This document shows positions 42,600 through 54,117 of a DNA stretch of 64,000 nt, piece by piece (position 1 is the first letter of the stretch; every line of letters begins with the position of its first letter). The position numbers were made by a program, and so were the translations under genes. Origin of the DNA: Pomphorhynchus laevis (lineage: Eukaryota > Acanthocephala > Palaeacanthocephala > Echinorhynchida > Pomphorhynchidae); contig WNNJ02002289.1 of NCBI GenBank assembly GCA_012934845.2, positions 62,001 to 126,000 of the forward strand, read 5' to 3'. The notes below the pieces were generated by a model. It worked only from the letters and a program-made list of their open reading frames with translations. It had not been told where the DNA came from and searched no databases.

Positions 42600-42633
42600 A
42601 CAGTTTTAAATTTTCAAGAAAATTTAAAACTGT
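42600..42633. repeat. Perfect 15-bp hairpin
   Basis: ACAGTTTTAAATTTT (42600-42614) and its complement (42619-42633) around a CAAG loop, about 15 bases before the LINE-B 5' tandem repeats. Confidence 0.88.
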
Positions 42634-42650
42634 TCTAGCAAATTACATTC

Positions 42651-42730
42651 CAGATTATTCCTGTCAGTTCCAGATCATTCCTGTCAGTTCCAGATTATTC
42701 CTGTCAGTTCCAGATTATTCCTGTCAGTTC
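42651..42730 (+). repeat. 20-bp tandem repeats in LINE-B 5' leader
   Basis: Four units of CAGATTATTCCTGTCAGTTC (one has GATCATTC) are followed by CGCTCGCTACGCTCGCGG and the ORF1 start at 42777. Their position at the 5' edge of a long LINE suggests a leader or promoter role; this is inference. Confidence 0.85.
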
Positions 42731-42776
42731 CGCTCGCTACGCTCGCGGATTGAGCTCAATCTATCAATAAAAGGTT

Positions 42777-44045
42777 ATGCCTAAAAAAGCGCGATCTCAG
42801 ATCCCTGTTCCTGATCAACAATCTTCCACATCTAAATGCAATGATGGTTATACCAGCTTTGAAGTTGGATGCGATTCCAAAGATTGCGATGTATGGACAC
42901 TTGTTCGTGTTAAAATATCCGACCACTCAGTGTATAAACTTAAACATTTCACTTGCGGTTTTTGTACATCAGTACGACTACTACAGTTATCCTGCTCATC
43001 TACTCCTGTATCACACACTACCACTCAGACCAATGCTATTTTAGATGTTTCCCTCGCATCAACACCTGACTTCGCATCATATAATCCCATTATTGAACCT
43101 ACTCTCTCACACACTCCTCGTTCAACTACGTACCAAACTTCCATTAATCTTTCTCATTCTAACAATGCTAACGGCAAAGCTTTTCATCTCGTACCTCCTC
43201 TTTCCTATTCCTCCCCCAATCTAAATAAATCTCAAACTTCTTTATTCTCCTCACGAACTCCTTACTCGACCCCCCTGTATCATCTCTCAATAATTTACAC
43301 CCTTCCATCAAAATCATTTCCAGTAACATTTCCGATCAACTAATTCAACACTCCATTCCTGTCACTCATGCCCCAACCTATTTTAATTCTCCTTACTCTA
43401 CCTCCCAAGTAACACTTCCCAATAAGTTACATCCTTCATTTAAAATCATATCCAGTCACATCTCTGATCAACCGATTCAACACCCCGCTCCTGTCACACT
43501 TGCTCCAACCAATATTAATTCTTTATCAAGCACCCCTGTCATTTCCACTTCTATCTGCTCATCTACCTCGACTCCAACCAGCTCTGTCCGTCCACCACTT
43601 CCACGAAATCGTTTTCCTTCGCGCGATCGCTGTATTATCATATCAAACTTAAAGCTTTCCGAATCTGCTTCTCCACAATCTCGCCTCGATGATGATGTAT
43701 CTGCTTTCAGGTCTATCATAGCAACCATTCTTCCTGATGATAACCCATCACTCTTCAATAATATCGCTCCTGTATCCTTTATTCGTTTAAACAAATCCAC
43801 TAAATCAAATCATCTCAGTCCTCCACTCTTAAAAATCGTTTTCCGACATAGTTCACATGCCTCTTCGGTACTCTCCCAACGTTTTAAACTTCTTACCACT
43901 TCATCTACTTGCCGTATCTTTCCTGACCGCTCCCCTTCTGATATTGCCCAGCTCAATTTAGCTCGCATTGAAAAACATCGACGTGAAACAAACGGCGAGT
44001 CATCCTTATCTATACGTAAAATCAACGGAAATTTTCACGTTCTTC
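42777..44045 (+). pseudogene. LINE-B ORF1 with Cys-rich N-terminus, one frameshift
   Basis: Starts MPKKARSQIPVPDQQSS. A CDSKDCDVWTLVRVKI...TCGFC segment follows (four Cys, resembling a small zinc-binding or PHD-like motif of CR1-group ORF1 proteins). The first 188 codons end at 43343. After a shift near 43290, the frame read from about 43296 continues with LHPSIKIISSNISDQLIQH to RIEKHRRETNGES and RPKIRWRP at about 44070. The segment HPSxKIISSxISDQxIQHxxPV occurs twice (about 43296 and 43428), a ~130-base internal duplication. The basic C-terminus is compatible with RNA binding. ORF2 overlaps or follows directly. Confidence 0.7.
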
Positions 44046-44064
44046 ACACAAGGCCAAAAATTCG

Positions 44065-46972
44065 ATGGCGTCCCATCTCTCCCCCTTGTCTTCTTCGCTA
44101 GTCGATCTCGCTCCTAAGCATACTTTTCGTCTTAGTCTATTCAATACTCGCTCCATTCTTCATAAAGCTGATATGCTTCTCGATATCTTCGATCAATTAT
44201 CTATCGATATTCTCTGCATTACCGAATCCTGGCACACTGACTCCAACGATCTTGCTATTCGTCGTCTATGTCGCTCTGGTTGTTCTCTAGTTGAATCAGC
44301 TCGTCAAATTACATCTCATACATCTACTGCGTCTAACCATGGCGGTATTGTTGCCATTGCTCGTCACCCAATGTCTTTACGTAAAATCAACGTTAACATC
44401 CGTTACACCTCGTTCGAATTACTCATATGCAGATTATCAACGCCTTTCCCTCTGGAACTTGTGATTGTATACCGTCCAGGTTCAGTTGCCCCATCACGTA
44501 TCTTCTTTAACGACCTTGCAGATCTAATGTCTCACTGTTCATTGTCTTATACTCCTTCTTTTGTTCTCGGTGACTTTAACATTCGTCTTGATCGCCCGTC
44601 TGACTCTGACTCTATCACTTTAACTAATCTTTTTTCTGATTTTAACTATAAATTACTTTCAACAAGCCCAACTCATATTCTCGGCGGTGCTCTCGACATC
44701 ATTGCTGTTCCTAACTGCTTCAATGACTATACCTCCTTGTCAATTACTGATCCTGGTTTGTCCGATCATTTCCTTGTCACTCTTACTCTTACTCGTCCCC
44801 ATCCTCCTTCTCCGCCTTTACCATTATCTACACCAAGTCGACCCTGGAAGCTTCTCGATATCCCTATTCTCTGCACATCTTACTCAATTCTTCACTCTTT
44901 TCACTTCCTCTTAACTATCTCTCTCCCGATGATCTCTGCATTCTGTTTGATTCTGAACTTACGTCGATCCTCAATAACCTTCTACCTAGTCGACTTCGAC
45001 GTTCCCAGCGCTTGCGCCATGCTCCCTGGTTCGATTCTGACTGTAGTCTTTCTAAGCGTCGACTCCGTCACTCTTTTCGTATGTATAAACGCTTTCTTAA
45101 ACGTTCACCCAACTCACTCCCTCCAAATCTTCGTGATTCCTACTTTTCTCAACGCCGTTCACATCTCATTCTTATACGTACTAAACGTACTCTCTTTTGG
45201 CGAAATCAACTCGAGTCATCTTCCAACTCGAAATCTCATTGGAAAATCTTAAACTCAATTCTTTCACGATCATCTACCCCTTGTAATATAAATCCTGATG
45301 AATTTTCTTCTTATCTACAAACTAAGCTATCTAATTTACTTTCCCTACTACCCATAGCCCCCTTGTACCCACTCTTATCTTTAAATACTTCCCTCCCAGA
45401 ACTATTCCACCTTCTTCCCGTTTCGTCTGATGAAGTTTCTTCGGTTCTGCTGTCATTACCTAATAAAACCTCTCCTTCTGACCCAATTCCCACTCACTTA
45501 CTTAAAAATATCTGCACTTTTATCTTACCCTTCCTAACCACATTGTTCAACTCGTCCATCCGTAGCTGTACATTTCCTTCCATCTGGAAATGCGCCACTG
45601 TTCGTCCTATCATCAAAAAGCAATCTCTCGACTCTTCACTACCATCTTCGTACCGTCCAATCTCACTTCTCCCAACCCTCTCTAAACTCCTTGAGCGTCT
45701 CGTTCTTAAGCAAGTTAATACATATCTCTATTCCTCTAACTTATTTCCTCCCTTCCAAGCCGCTTTTCGCTCTAATTACTCTACCGAAATTGCATGTCTT
45801 AAAGTTTATAACGACTTACTCATATCGCGCGATCATAAATTATGTAGTGTCATAGTTTCTCTTGATCTATCGTCTGCTTTTGACATCGTCGATCACTCGA
45901 TTCTTCTCCATCGCCTTCGTCATGATTATGGCTTCTCTTTACCCACTGTATCATGGTTTTCTTCATATCTATCAAACCGTACATTTCGCGTATACTCTAA
46001 CTCTTCTCTCTCCCATCCTTCGTCCATTCCGTCCGGTGTTCCGCAAGGCTCCGTATTAGGCCCTATACTTTTCTCTCTTCTTCTTGGTGATTTGTCTTCG
46101 ATTTCTCATAAATTTAACTTCCATGTTATGCAATATGCTGATGACATTCTCATCTATGCTCATGCACTGTTTATCGTATTCGCGATCTTAGTGTTTCTGC
46201 TTCCGACTGCCTTGTCTCAATTTCCAATCATCTTTCTTCCCTTCGCCTTTCTCTGAATCCTGATAAATCCAAAATTATGTGGATCCTACCTCGACGCCTC
46301 GGCTTCGAACCTCCCTCCGTATCATTAAATTCTAAAATTCTTCCTATCGTTGATAATCTCGTTTTCCTAGGCTTCCATTTTGACAACCGACTTTCACTTA
46401 AACCTTTCGTTAGAGATAAAGTACGCTCATCTACCTTGATACTCCGCAACCTCCGTCAAGTTCGTAGATTGATCGATTTCCCTTCTTGTATGACTCTCAT
46501 ATCATCTCTCCTTTTTTCTAGACTCGATTATTGTCTTAGTCTATTTTCCAACTCACCTAAATCCACTCTTCTTCCCCTACAACGCATCGTCAACGCAGCT
46601 GTCCGAATTCTCCTCCGTCTTCGTCGTTTTGATCACACATCCTACCATCTTGCTTCTCTCGATTTGCCTACAATTTATTGTCGTGTTCAAATTCGTCTTC
46701 TTATCGTTGCTTTCCGCCTTGTAACTTTTCATACCCCTTCATTTCTCAACCTTCCTTTTCTTAATAATTCTCGTCCTGTTTACTGCTCCTTGCGTTCCTG
46801 TAATTCCCTTCTTTTACATGTCCCAAACTACTCTACCTCCTTTGGACTCCGCTCCTTCCTGGTGGCTGCTTCTCTATCGTGGAATCATCTGCCCATTCAT
46901 ATACGCCAATCAACTTCCCTGCAGTGCTTCAAACGACAAATCCGATCCCATCTGAACAATTTAACTGCTTGA
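44065..46972 (+). pseudogene. LINE-B ORF2, endonuclease-reverse transcriptase, broken
   Basis: APE-type endonuclease: LFNTRSILHKADM, ILCITESWH, VIVYRPG, FVLGDFNIRLD, GLSDHFLV (44065-44880). After a frameshift near 44880 the linker (PWFDSDC...KRRLRHSF) and RT follow (about 45012-46155): YRPISLLPTLSKLLERLV, SLDLSSAFDIVDH (A), SGVPQGSVLGPILFS (B), VMQYADDILIYAH (C). A second shift lies just after motif C. The C-terminal part (46277-46972) reads LVFLGFHFDNRLS and LLPLQRIVNAAVRILLRL, a segment typical of L2/CR1-group elements. It ends at 46972, ~80 bases before the tail. Two frameshifts leave this copy inactive but otherwise complete. Confidence 0.82.
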
Positions 46973-47001
46973 CTTTCTCATTTTTGTTTGTGGACTTGTA
47001 A

Positions 47002-47018
47002 GCGTACAGCTTGTACGC
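47002..47018 (+). repeat. LINE-B 3' UTR stem-loop
   Basis: GCGTAC-AGCTT-GTACGC, conserved without change in the separate tail copy at 38785-38801. Its location just before the simple-repeat tail suggests a recognition hairpin for the element's own RT (inference from LINE biology). Confidence 0.7.
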
Positions 47019-47053
47019 ATTTGCCACATTAAATAAATTTGTATTATTATTAT

Positions 47054-48869
47054 ACATTATATATGAACTGCTATATGAACATTATATATAATGTATATAT
47101 AGTGAGAACTTTTGTTCTCACTCATATCGTCAACTTTATTGGCATTCACTGAAATTTTAAAATCTGATCTGAATACATTGATATAATGGATTGTTGAAAA
47201 CCGTCTAATGACTAATGTGACAAGAAATCTGTTTGTATGCACATCGGAAATGAGTATGCAAGGGCTACATGTTTGATAAGGTCACAAAGAATTCCACTCA
47301 CTGGGAATATCGTGATTTTGTCATCTTCGTTTCGGATCACCTATGAACAATAATGAATTGACATTTCTTAGAGTAACTCACATCTCCACTATTATTACCA
47401 GCTTCAGTAAATTAAAAATTGAATCATTATCAATTTTTAACAGTCTGTGCATGTTTTCTTAATTCCGGCTCATCAGTAACATAGCACGTTAACAAATCAG
47501 AAGTGTTGCGTATTGAACAGGATTGCAACATCTCTCAAAATGGGTTTCATGTCTTCGTAGCATTACTTTCGAAGACATTTGAGTATTTTTTATGAGCTCA
47601 TCATACTTACCTGACACTAAACAACCTCGCTGTGGTTGATGCATAAGATACGATTCCGATTATTCTGATGTCTTCATATCAGTTCTGGTTTATTTATGTT
47701 ACAATGCAGACTATATCACAGGAGAATAAAGAATATAACTTGTGATGTGTGCCATTTCGGCTTTGAATAGATTGCTGGCAGAAATGGTGAAACAAGCAAA
47801 CGTAGATGTATTCGTGATATTGGAAGAAAGTAGACAATATATATAATTTAAATTTTTATTCAATTTTATTTTTTTCGTATTCCTTTTTTCTTGTAATTTG
47901 ACGGCTTTTACGTCACGCTTGCTGATTTTATTATAATAATATTCTAATATTTTAAAACATTTTGTAATGTATTCATATAAATGGTACTTTATAGATAAAT
48001 TTTACAATGCTTTAAATAACTTTTGTTGTTTCCTGATATTTTAAATTTAGTAAATAAATCGACAATTACTTTAACTTGATGTTTCTAATGAAAGTAGAGA
48101 TTATCAAGTTCACTTGTATCCTTGTGTGTTGTCTATATGATTTGTATCAATCGAATCAGTCGTTTAAGCTGGATTCGTTGACATTATGATAATAGCGACC
48201 ATGTAATGATATTGAATACTCGTGAAATCATATTCAGTTATAGAATTTCTTAAAAAAGGAAAATGTGTTTAAAATTAAAAATTCAATTTTCGCAAAATAA
48301 AAATTTTAGAAACAAAAAATGAAATAATAAAAGATAATTGTAAATATTTTTAAATTTATGGAATTTGTTTTTAAATTTTATGAATTGTAATAATTTATTC
48401 AAAACTATCATAATAATTACAATATTATTTAGGAACCGGAAAATAGTTTTTCAATAAAAAACACTCATAATGTAATAAATAATGGTATAATACAAGTTCA
48501 AGCTTATATTGTTGTTTGTAAAATACAAATAAGATACGCTGGCGAGTACTCCGATTGCAATGTTTAAATATTTTAATATTTAAAAATTATTTTAACGTAT
48601 TAATCAAAATAGTATTTTGCATAACAAAATTTTACAATACTGTTAATTACCTTGGTAATTTGATGTTTAAAAATAATAATTAATTATTACTAATTATTCA
48701 TAATTAATAAAATGCCAATTAATTAATATCTTTAATTAATAAAATGTCAATTTGATGTTTAACCTAATTGGATCACTCGACACTCATCGCACTAAGTTTG
48801 AAAACGTACACTTTTAAAATAATGCTTTGAAAATGTATACATTTGGGATATTATTAAAATGTAATTATA
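47054..48869. other. AT-rich stretch, no gene recognised
   Basis: About 1.8 kb without a recognisable gene. A 9-bp hairpin AGTGAGAAC/GTTCTCACT lies at 47101-47122. The rest is AT-rich single-copy-looking DNA. Confidence 0.6.
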
Positions 48870-50244
48870 ATCGTGGATTCCTGATGATTGGAAAAGGGCA
48901 ATTGTTGTACCTATTCCAAAGAAACAGTTGGCACTAACTTGTTCAGATTTTAGACCAATTAGTCTTACCAGTGTTATTTCTAAAATTATGGAGAGACTCA
49001 TTGCGAAGAGAATACGTGAACATCTAAATTTATATCAAATTCTTGATGATTCTCAGCACGGCTTCCGACCTGGTCGCTCGTGCCTAACTAATCTGTTGAA
49101 TGCTCGCGAACATTGGGTAGCTGCTCTTAGTTCGGGTCTTACAGTTGATATAATATTTCTTGATTTCTCTAAGGCCTTTGATAGAGTTCCACATGCTGGT
49201 TTAGATTCACTACTACGTCACTACGGTGTACCTACGACAATTTGCAACTGGATTAAGACATTTCTCGAGGATCGATCATTCGTTGTGCGATTAGATGAAG
49301 TTTTGTCAACAGCTCGACGTGTTCATTCGGGTGTTCCTCAGGGCACGGTCCTAGGTCCACTTCTCTTTATCATCTTTTTGAATGACCTACTCCTAAGGTT
49401 AAAGTGTCCTCACCTGGCATTTGCTGACGATGTTAAAATATGGGCAACAACCCAAAACGAGGCGGATTGTGAATTTTTACAATGTGACCTTAACCGTATC
49501 GGGACTTGGTGTAATAGCACTGGCTTGATACTCAACGCGACAAAATGTGTATGGATCAGATTGGGTAGAGATAAAACTCATTTCGATTACAAAATAAATG
49601 GACACTCAATCAAGCGAGTCTCAGAACATCCCGACCTGGGAGTGATAATTCACGAATCGCTAAAGACAAGAGCAAATAGTGATCACGCGCGGTTAAAAGC
49701 GATACGTGCCTTATACTGCATAAAAATGACTTTTGCAAAATTATCGCCGCAAATCTTCGCCAAACTTTATTGTGCCCTAGTAAGACCACATCTTGAGTAT
49801 TGTGTACAGGCAACCTTTCCAACGACCAGGAGTGAGTTGAATAACTTGGAAAGTGTAATGAGACGAGCTTCTCGGATGTGTTGTCAAGGAAGCTTTATTT
49901 CAAGATTAAGATGTTTGAACGTTTTATCAGTGAGGTATCGGTATCTTTTTCTTGATCTGATTACACTTTGGAAAATTGTACATTCAGCTGATGGCTTTCC
50001 TTTGGGTGTAGTTAGATTTCGAGATAATTCGAGATTGCGAGGCCATTGTAAGATGCTTTTTAAAAAATTACCGGGTAAGCTGCGAAAATTTTACAGACTG
50101 TCTGAACGGGCAGTAGATGTTTGGAATAGTTTGCCTGAACCTATCGCTGCCATCACCAATTTCCTCGCTTTCAAAAACAGGGTTCGACGTTGGATATACG
50201 TCCAGGCTGATTTGTCACCTTTTCTAACCTACCCATTTGGTTGA
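48870..50244 (+). CDS. LINE-C reverse transcriptase, 5'-truncated, intact frame
   Basis: The frame is open from the truncation point to the stop at 50244; the ATG at 48928 is internal. Motifs: FRPISLTSVISKIMERLI, QHGFRPGRSCLTNLL, IIFLDFSKAFDRVPH (A), SGVPQGTVLGPLLFIIFLND (B), LAFADDVKIWA (C, with FADD), LGVIIHESLK, and the C-terminal LVRPHLEYCVQ...SVRYRYLFLDL segment seen in CR1-like ORF2 proteins. Endonuclease and RT start are missing, so it cannot act by itself. Confidence 0.85.
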
Positions 50245-50321
50245 TCTTTTTTCTGTATTGTGTGATCGGCTTAAAGCCTTATGGCTAAGTCTGAACTTGA
50301 TAATAATAATAATAATAATGT
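48870..50321 (+). mobile_element. LINE-C, 5'-truncated CR1-like LINE
   Basis: RT part of a CR1-group element with an AATAATAATAAT tail at 50300-50320. The 5' edge falls inside the RT (IPDDWKRAIVVPIPKKQ begins at about 48881). No target-site duplication was identified. The intact frame suggests a recent insertion. Confidence 0.8.
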
Positions 50322-50539
50322 CTCATACATTTTAGTCATCTGATTGAAGTTATTTTCTGTATACAAATGAAATCTGATCCCATCAGTATACACCACCGAT
50401 ACACATTTTTATTAAACTCAAAGTTTGCCACATTATGGCGCAATCACAACACACTATGGTAGAATGGAAATAATACAAGACACTAAGAATAAGATAAAAT
50501 CAAACTGAGAACAAGATTGAAGATAATAATAAATATTGG

Positions 50540-50745
50540 TATTTGTTCAGGAGGACGTCCTCTTAAAACGGAAACTAATTCCGAGATAGCCAAATGCATC
50601 ATAGGTGATACTGAATGCTTGCTTATTAACATGTGTTGGGACTGTTTCAGAGCCTAACTTGGTCTCTTCAACACCCACTCAAATTTATTTAAGTCAAATC
50701 CGATATGCAATCACCAAAATAGTGAAGCCCAGGTATTTTACTAGA
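50540..50745 (-). pseudogene. Old LINE-A 3' fragment
   Basis: Minus-strand match to LINE-A near its RT end: GAGGACGTCCTCTTAAAACG, TTCCGAGATAGCCAAATGC, GGGACTGTTTCAGAGCCTAA and CCAGGTATTTTACTAGAAAC correspond to 57360-57555. Heavily diverged. Confidence 0.65.
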
Positions 50746-50761
50746 AACGAAAGAAAAGAAT

Positions 50762-50846
50762 AGTATGATACAACGTCTGTTATTTATTAGTCAATTCATA
50801 AAAATGACGTTTATTTTAAATTTTATTTTTTATTATTATTTTTTTA
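50762..50846 (+). repeat. PLE tail, left half, split by LINE-F
   Basis: TACAACGTCTGTTATTTATT, then AGTCAATTCATAAAAATGAC and TTTATTTTAAATTTTATTTT match the PLE tail at 5225-5280. The match stops at the LINE-F insertion and resumes at 52217. Confidence 0.8.
50834..50846. repeat. Target-site duplication of LINE-F, copy 1
   Basis: TATTATTTTTTTA, identical to 52217-52229. Low complexity, but it falls exactly at both ends of the insertion into the PLE tail. Confidence 0.65.
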
Positions 50847-52216
50847 TAATAAAAAAATTATTATAGGAGCAGTATGGATTCCGCCCGAAAAGGTCAACGT
50901 CCGATGCAATAAAGCATGTCCGTGACGAATTCACCAATTGTTTCGCTAATCGTAGACCGTTGTATGCTACTTTTGTTGACTTTGAGCGAGCATTTGACAC
51001 AGTGAATCGTTCTTTGTTACTTAATAAACTTTCCACCAGAGTGTCCGTTAGTGGTCGCTTTTTGTATCTTATTTATTCTGTGCTTCAGCCTAATCGCCTT
51101 AAAGTATCTGATGGTATCAACACCTCTGATTTCTTTTTTTGCTAATCGCGGTGTTTTACAGGGAGATCCACTCAGCCCTATATTATTTTCCTTTTTTGTT
51201 ATGGATTTGCCTATGCATCTTCGTCATGCATCGAATGAAGTCTCTTGTACCCTCTATGCCGACGATCTAGTAATATTAGCCAAAGATCTTTTATCCGCTC
51301 AAAGTGCGTTAGATGCTCTGTCATCCTATTGTTTATCAAATCAGTTGACGGTGAATGTAAATAAATCGAAAGCCCTTAAATTTCGGTTAGGTGGACCTTT
51401 GCGTCGATGTGACATGCTGAGAATAGGCAATGTAGATTTAGAATTCTGCAATAGTTACAATTATTTGGGAGTATTACTTTCGTCGAAATGGTCATTTACT
51501 GAACACCTACATCGTAAATCCTCGAAGTTAGTTGTAGCAACCTCTTATGCAAAAAACTTAGGTTCTTTATCTTTCTCAGGAGCCCTCCGGTATTTTCGAA
51601 GTATGTTGCTTCCCATAGTTTCATATGCTTTGCCAGTTATCTGGTCGGATTTAAGTCCCTTCAATTTTCAGCAGTTGGACAGGTGTCAATGGAGATTCGT
51701 GAAGCGAATTGTTGGAGTCTCACCAAAATGTTCTTCATCGGTTATAGCGATACTATCATCGCTAGAACCTTGCTCTAAATACATCTGCTCAACATTTAAT
51801 CTTGAACACACTGCATCATTTACTACTAACCTGAACATGTTCTTTCGAAAGACGACGTCATTGGATTCTGAATTTTATCTTACTCCGGCATTCTTACAGA
51901 CTAAATGGAGAGAACCCTGTGCAAGGAAAAGACCGCTGATCTGGAGAGCATCTGTCCATGGATATCACGATAAATTCTGCGCTATTAGAATTCCAGTACA
52001 TGCACGGTGCTCTTTGTGCATTTGTGTTCTTTGCAAAAATGAATGCGCATCTAACCTGCATATCTTCACTTGCCCAATTTTGAAAAATATGTCACTATCC
52101 GATATTGACAGTAGGAGAAGATTTTGAAATACAATTTATAAAATTGATAAACTTTTGGTGTATTTATTTTGTTTACCCAGTACCGAAAGGTAAAGAGGTA
52201 TAATAAATTCTCTCAC
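50847..52216 (+). mobile_element. LINE-F, 5'-truncated non-LTR element inside a PLE tail
   Basis: RT-containing insertion that interrupts an otherwise continuous PLE tail (compare the unbroken tail at 5220-5425). It has a 13-bp flanking duplication (50834-50846 and 52217-52229). There is no poly(A); the 3' end reads GGTATAATAAATTCTCTCAC. Confidence 0.78.
50868..52127 (+). pseudogene. LINE-F reverse transcriptase, one frameshift
   Basis: Reads EQYGFRPKRSTSDAIKHVRD, ATFVDFERAFDTVNRS (A), then after a shift in the T run near 51135, RGVLQGDPLSPILFSFFVMD (B), CTLYADDLVILA (C), NVNKSKALKF and YLGVLLSSKWS. The C-terminal part has CSLCICVLCKNECASNLHIF, a Cys/His cluster found at the end of several LINE RTs. 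I could not place the clade: it differs from LINE-A to D. The frameshift sits in a run of Ts and could also be a sequencing or assembly error. Confidence 0.78.
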
Positions 52217-52365
52217 TATTATTTTTTTAACTTGATTTAAATTATAGAAAATCTAAAAACAATTATTTATTTTATTATTTAATTATTAAATTTTGATTTA
52301 GCATTATTATGTTTTGTTTATTTTATAATTATATTAAATACGTAGATTCAGTTTGCTGATTTAAT
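52217..52365 (+). repeat. PLE tail, right half, with second copy of the LINE-F duplication
   Basis: Starts with TATTATTTTTTTA (52217-52229), then AACTTGATTTAAATTATAG, CAATTATTTATTTTATTAT and the terminal ACGTAGATTCAGTTTGCTGA at about 52340-52360, matching 5285-5425. Confidence 0.8.
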
Positions 52366-52589
52366 TGGTTCACCGTAATGGTGAATATGCTGAGATTGCC
52401 TGTCTTTAACATTTTTATGGTTGCATTGGTATCATTAAAGACAAATACATGCGTTTTAGAAGGACTTAAAATGATTTTGGGTTATGATAACTAATATTCT
52501 AATCATGTAAAGAATTGGCTGATTTTTGAGATAATATTTTTATACATGTATGCTGAAAATAGAAATGTGGTATCATATTAAATAATAAG

Positions 52590-53280
52590 GTGATCACCCT
52601 ATAGAGGTTTGTAAGAGCTATATATGCGGCTAAGAACAAGATTAGAGATGCAAAAAAAACCTTGAGACACACTGATAATGTGATAGAACTTGTGAGCATT
52701 AGGGTCATCGAAGTTGACGCATTTAGTCGACAACAATATTTTAATCTTGTTAACAAATTTTCTTAGGAAACCTGAGGAACCTGATAGATGAGATAACAAA
52801 CGGAGTGATTATGCTGTATAATGCAGTAAAGTCGAGAAATACATCCACATATAATTGATGACTGTTTCCGTTAAATTCTTCCTTATTATATGACCGCGGG
52901 TTTAAGAAAGTAGAGAATATGAACATCATCGTTTATTTAATAAACGGTGATGTAGAAATTTAGAATTAAAATGGACCAAATACTTTAAGACATGACACGA
53001 TGTGTCTTTTACGACAAAAATATCTCTTTGAGTTGGTGATATTGTAGAAGTTTGCTAGAAGCATTGTGATGACGATCTCTTTTTCTGAATGTCTGTCAAA
53101 AGCTGATAGATGAATAGATATGTACGTATGATTTTGGAGTGGTGGTGATGTATTCCGGAAATTTAGAAAATATGTCATTGACAAATCCCGGTTAAGCCAT
53201 GATAAGAAGGGAGTTGTTAGGTTGAGGTACTTGTTTCATAGTTATGACTCGAAATATACTTTGCAAAAACTTTATCAAAG
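52590..53280 (-). pseudogene. Old LINE-A RT fragment
   Basis: Minus-strand remnant. Near 53184-52966 it reads SEKEIVITMLLANFYNI and KRHIVSCLKVFGP, matching QRREVAVTMLLASPSDV and CPKDLRPI of LINE-A2. At 52750-52660 it matches the ARIVNRVEILLYTKRFYYEDDPDARQF segment at DNA level (GGTCATCGAAGTTGACGCAT). This is one of the oldest LINE-A copies here. Confidence 0.65.
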
Positions 53281-54114
53281 CGTAATAAACTTATCAAATC
53301 AAAAATATTCTGCTTTCGGCTGATAAACTTATCATACTTAAATATTTAATAAAATGAAAACAGAGGATTAATCACCAATGATCACATTTTATGTATTTTG
53401 ATAGTGATATAGGAGATATAATCTTCACTAATAAGGTTTGACTTATGGATTTAATCCAATAAAGCTGATGCATATATTTTTATCAAACAAGAACGCGTTG
53501 TCCTTAGCAATCACTGCAAAGGCTACTGGGAGGTTCAATGAGCTCAATAAAGTCCCGCCTGATGTTATTTTCAACAATTCTGCTAAAGCCTTGAATTGAA
53601 TGCCCGCTTGGACATCAATTGTGTTGGCTTGTCGGGAAGAGACATGGAGCAGGATTACTTCGATGTGTGTATATAGTGCACTAGCTTCATCCAATGCATT
53701 GCGTACTCCCCGTTAAAGCAATGAATTTCATGCTAGCCGAAAGAAATCCAAATATGCCGAGAGAATTCAATTCGAAGGATCAAGCTTTACTCCGTTAATT
53801 TTCTCTACCTCTGGTTGTATTGGAGACGAAGCTGATCGTATACTTCGGAGTATTACAGGCAAAATATCTCAAATTAAAGACTAAGCTATTCGATTCTTAT
53901 AAATAACCTTCGTCAATTAATCAGCATTCGCATTGCAAAGGCTGCAACACTGTGCCTACGAGCTCAAAAAAGAATATCAACGGTGATGAAAACGAACTGT
54001 TGTGTTGTAATGATTTTGTTGTAAATAAATGATTGGCCCATTTGAGGGAATCTTTATGTCTGTATTTTATCAATAAATCAATATTCTATATAAAAATATT
54101 ATTATTGTTTCAAC
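53281..54114. other. Unassigned region with a possible retroelement-linked fragment
   Basis: On the plus strand 53750-53960 one frame reads YAERIQFEGSSFTPLIFSTS then GCIGDEADRILRSI, which resembles a conserved segment (FTPLVFSTTGGMG-like) common in uncharacterised retroelement-linked proteins of invertebrates, followed by stops. A minus-strand frame at 53443-53694 (83 codons, MDEASALYTHIEVILL) covers the neighbouring DNA; I recognise no domain in it. Treat as an unclassified remnant. Confidence 0.4.
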
Positions 54115-54117
54115 GGC

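Larger units (their letters stand above)
42651..47053 (+). mobile_element. LINE-B, near full-length L2/CR1-like non-LTR retrotransposon
   Basis: Complete layout of 5' tandem repeats, ORF1, ORF2 (endonuclease plus RT) and 3' end. The 3' UTR is only ~80 bases, with a 6-bp hairpin (GCGTAC/GTACGC, 47002-47018) and a TATTATTATTAT tail to 47053. Three or more reading-frame shifts are present (near 43290 in ORF1, near 44880 and 46155 in ORF2). Other pieces of this family lie at 38771, 39310 and 39533. Confidence 0.85.

Noticed and set aside
43477-44025. Minus-strand open frames across LINE-B ORF1
   Set aside because: Antisense to the plus-strand ORF1 frame, which carries the internal duplication and a basic C-terminus.
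53443-53694. 83-codon minus-strand frame as a gene
   Set aside because: No recognised domain, and it lies between element remnants.
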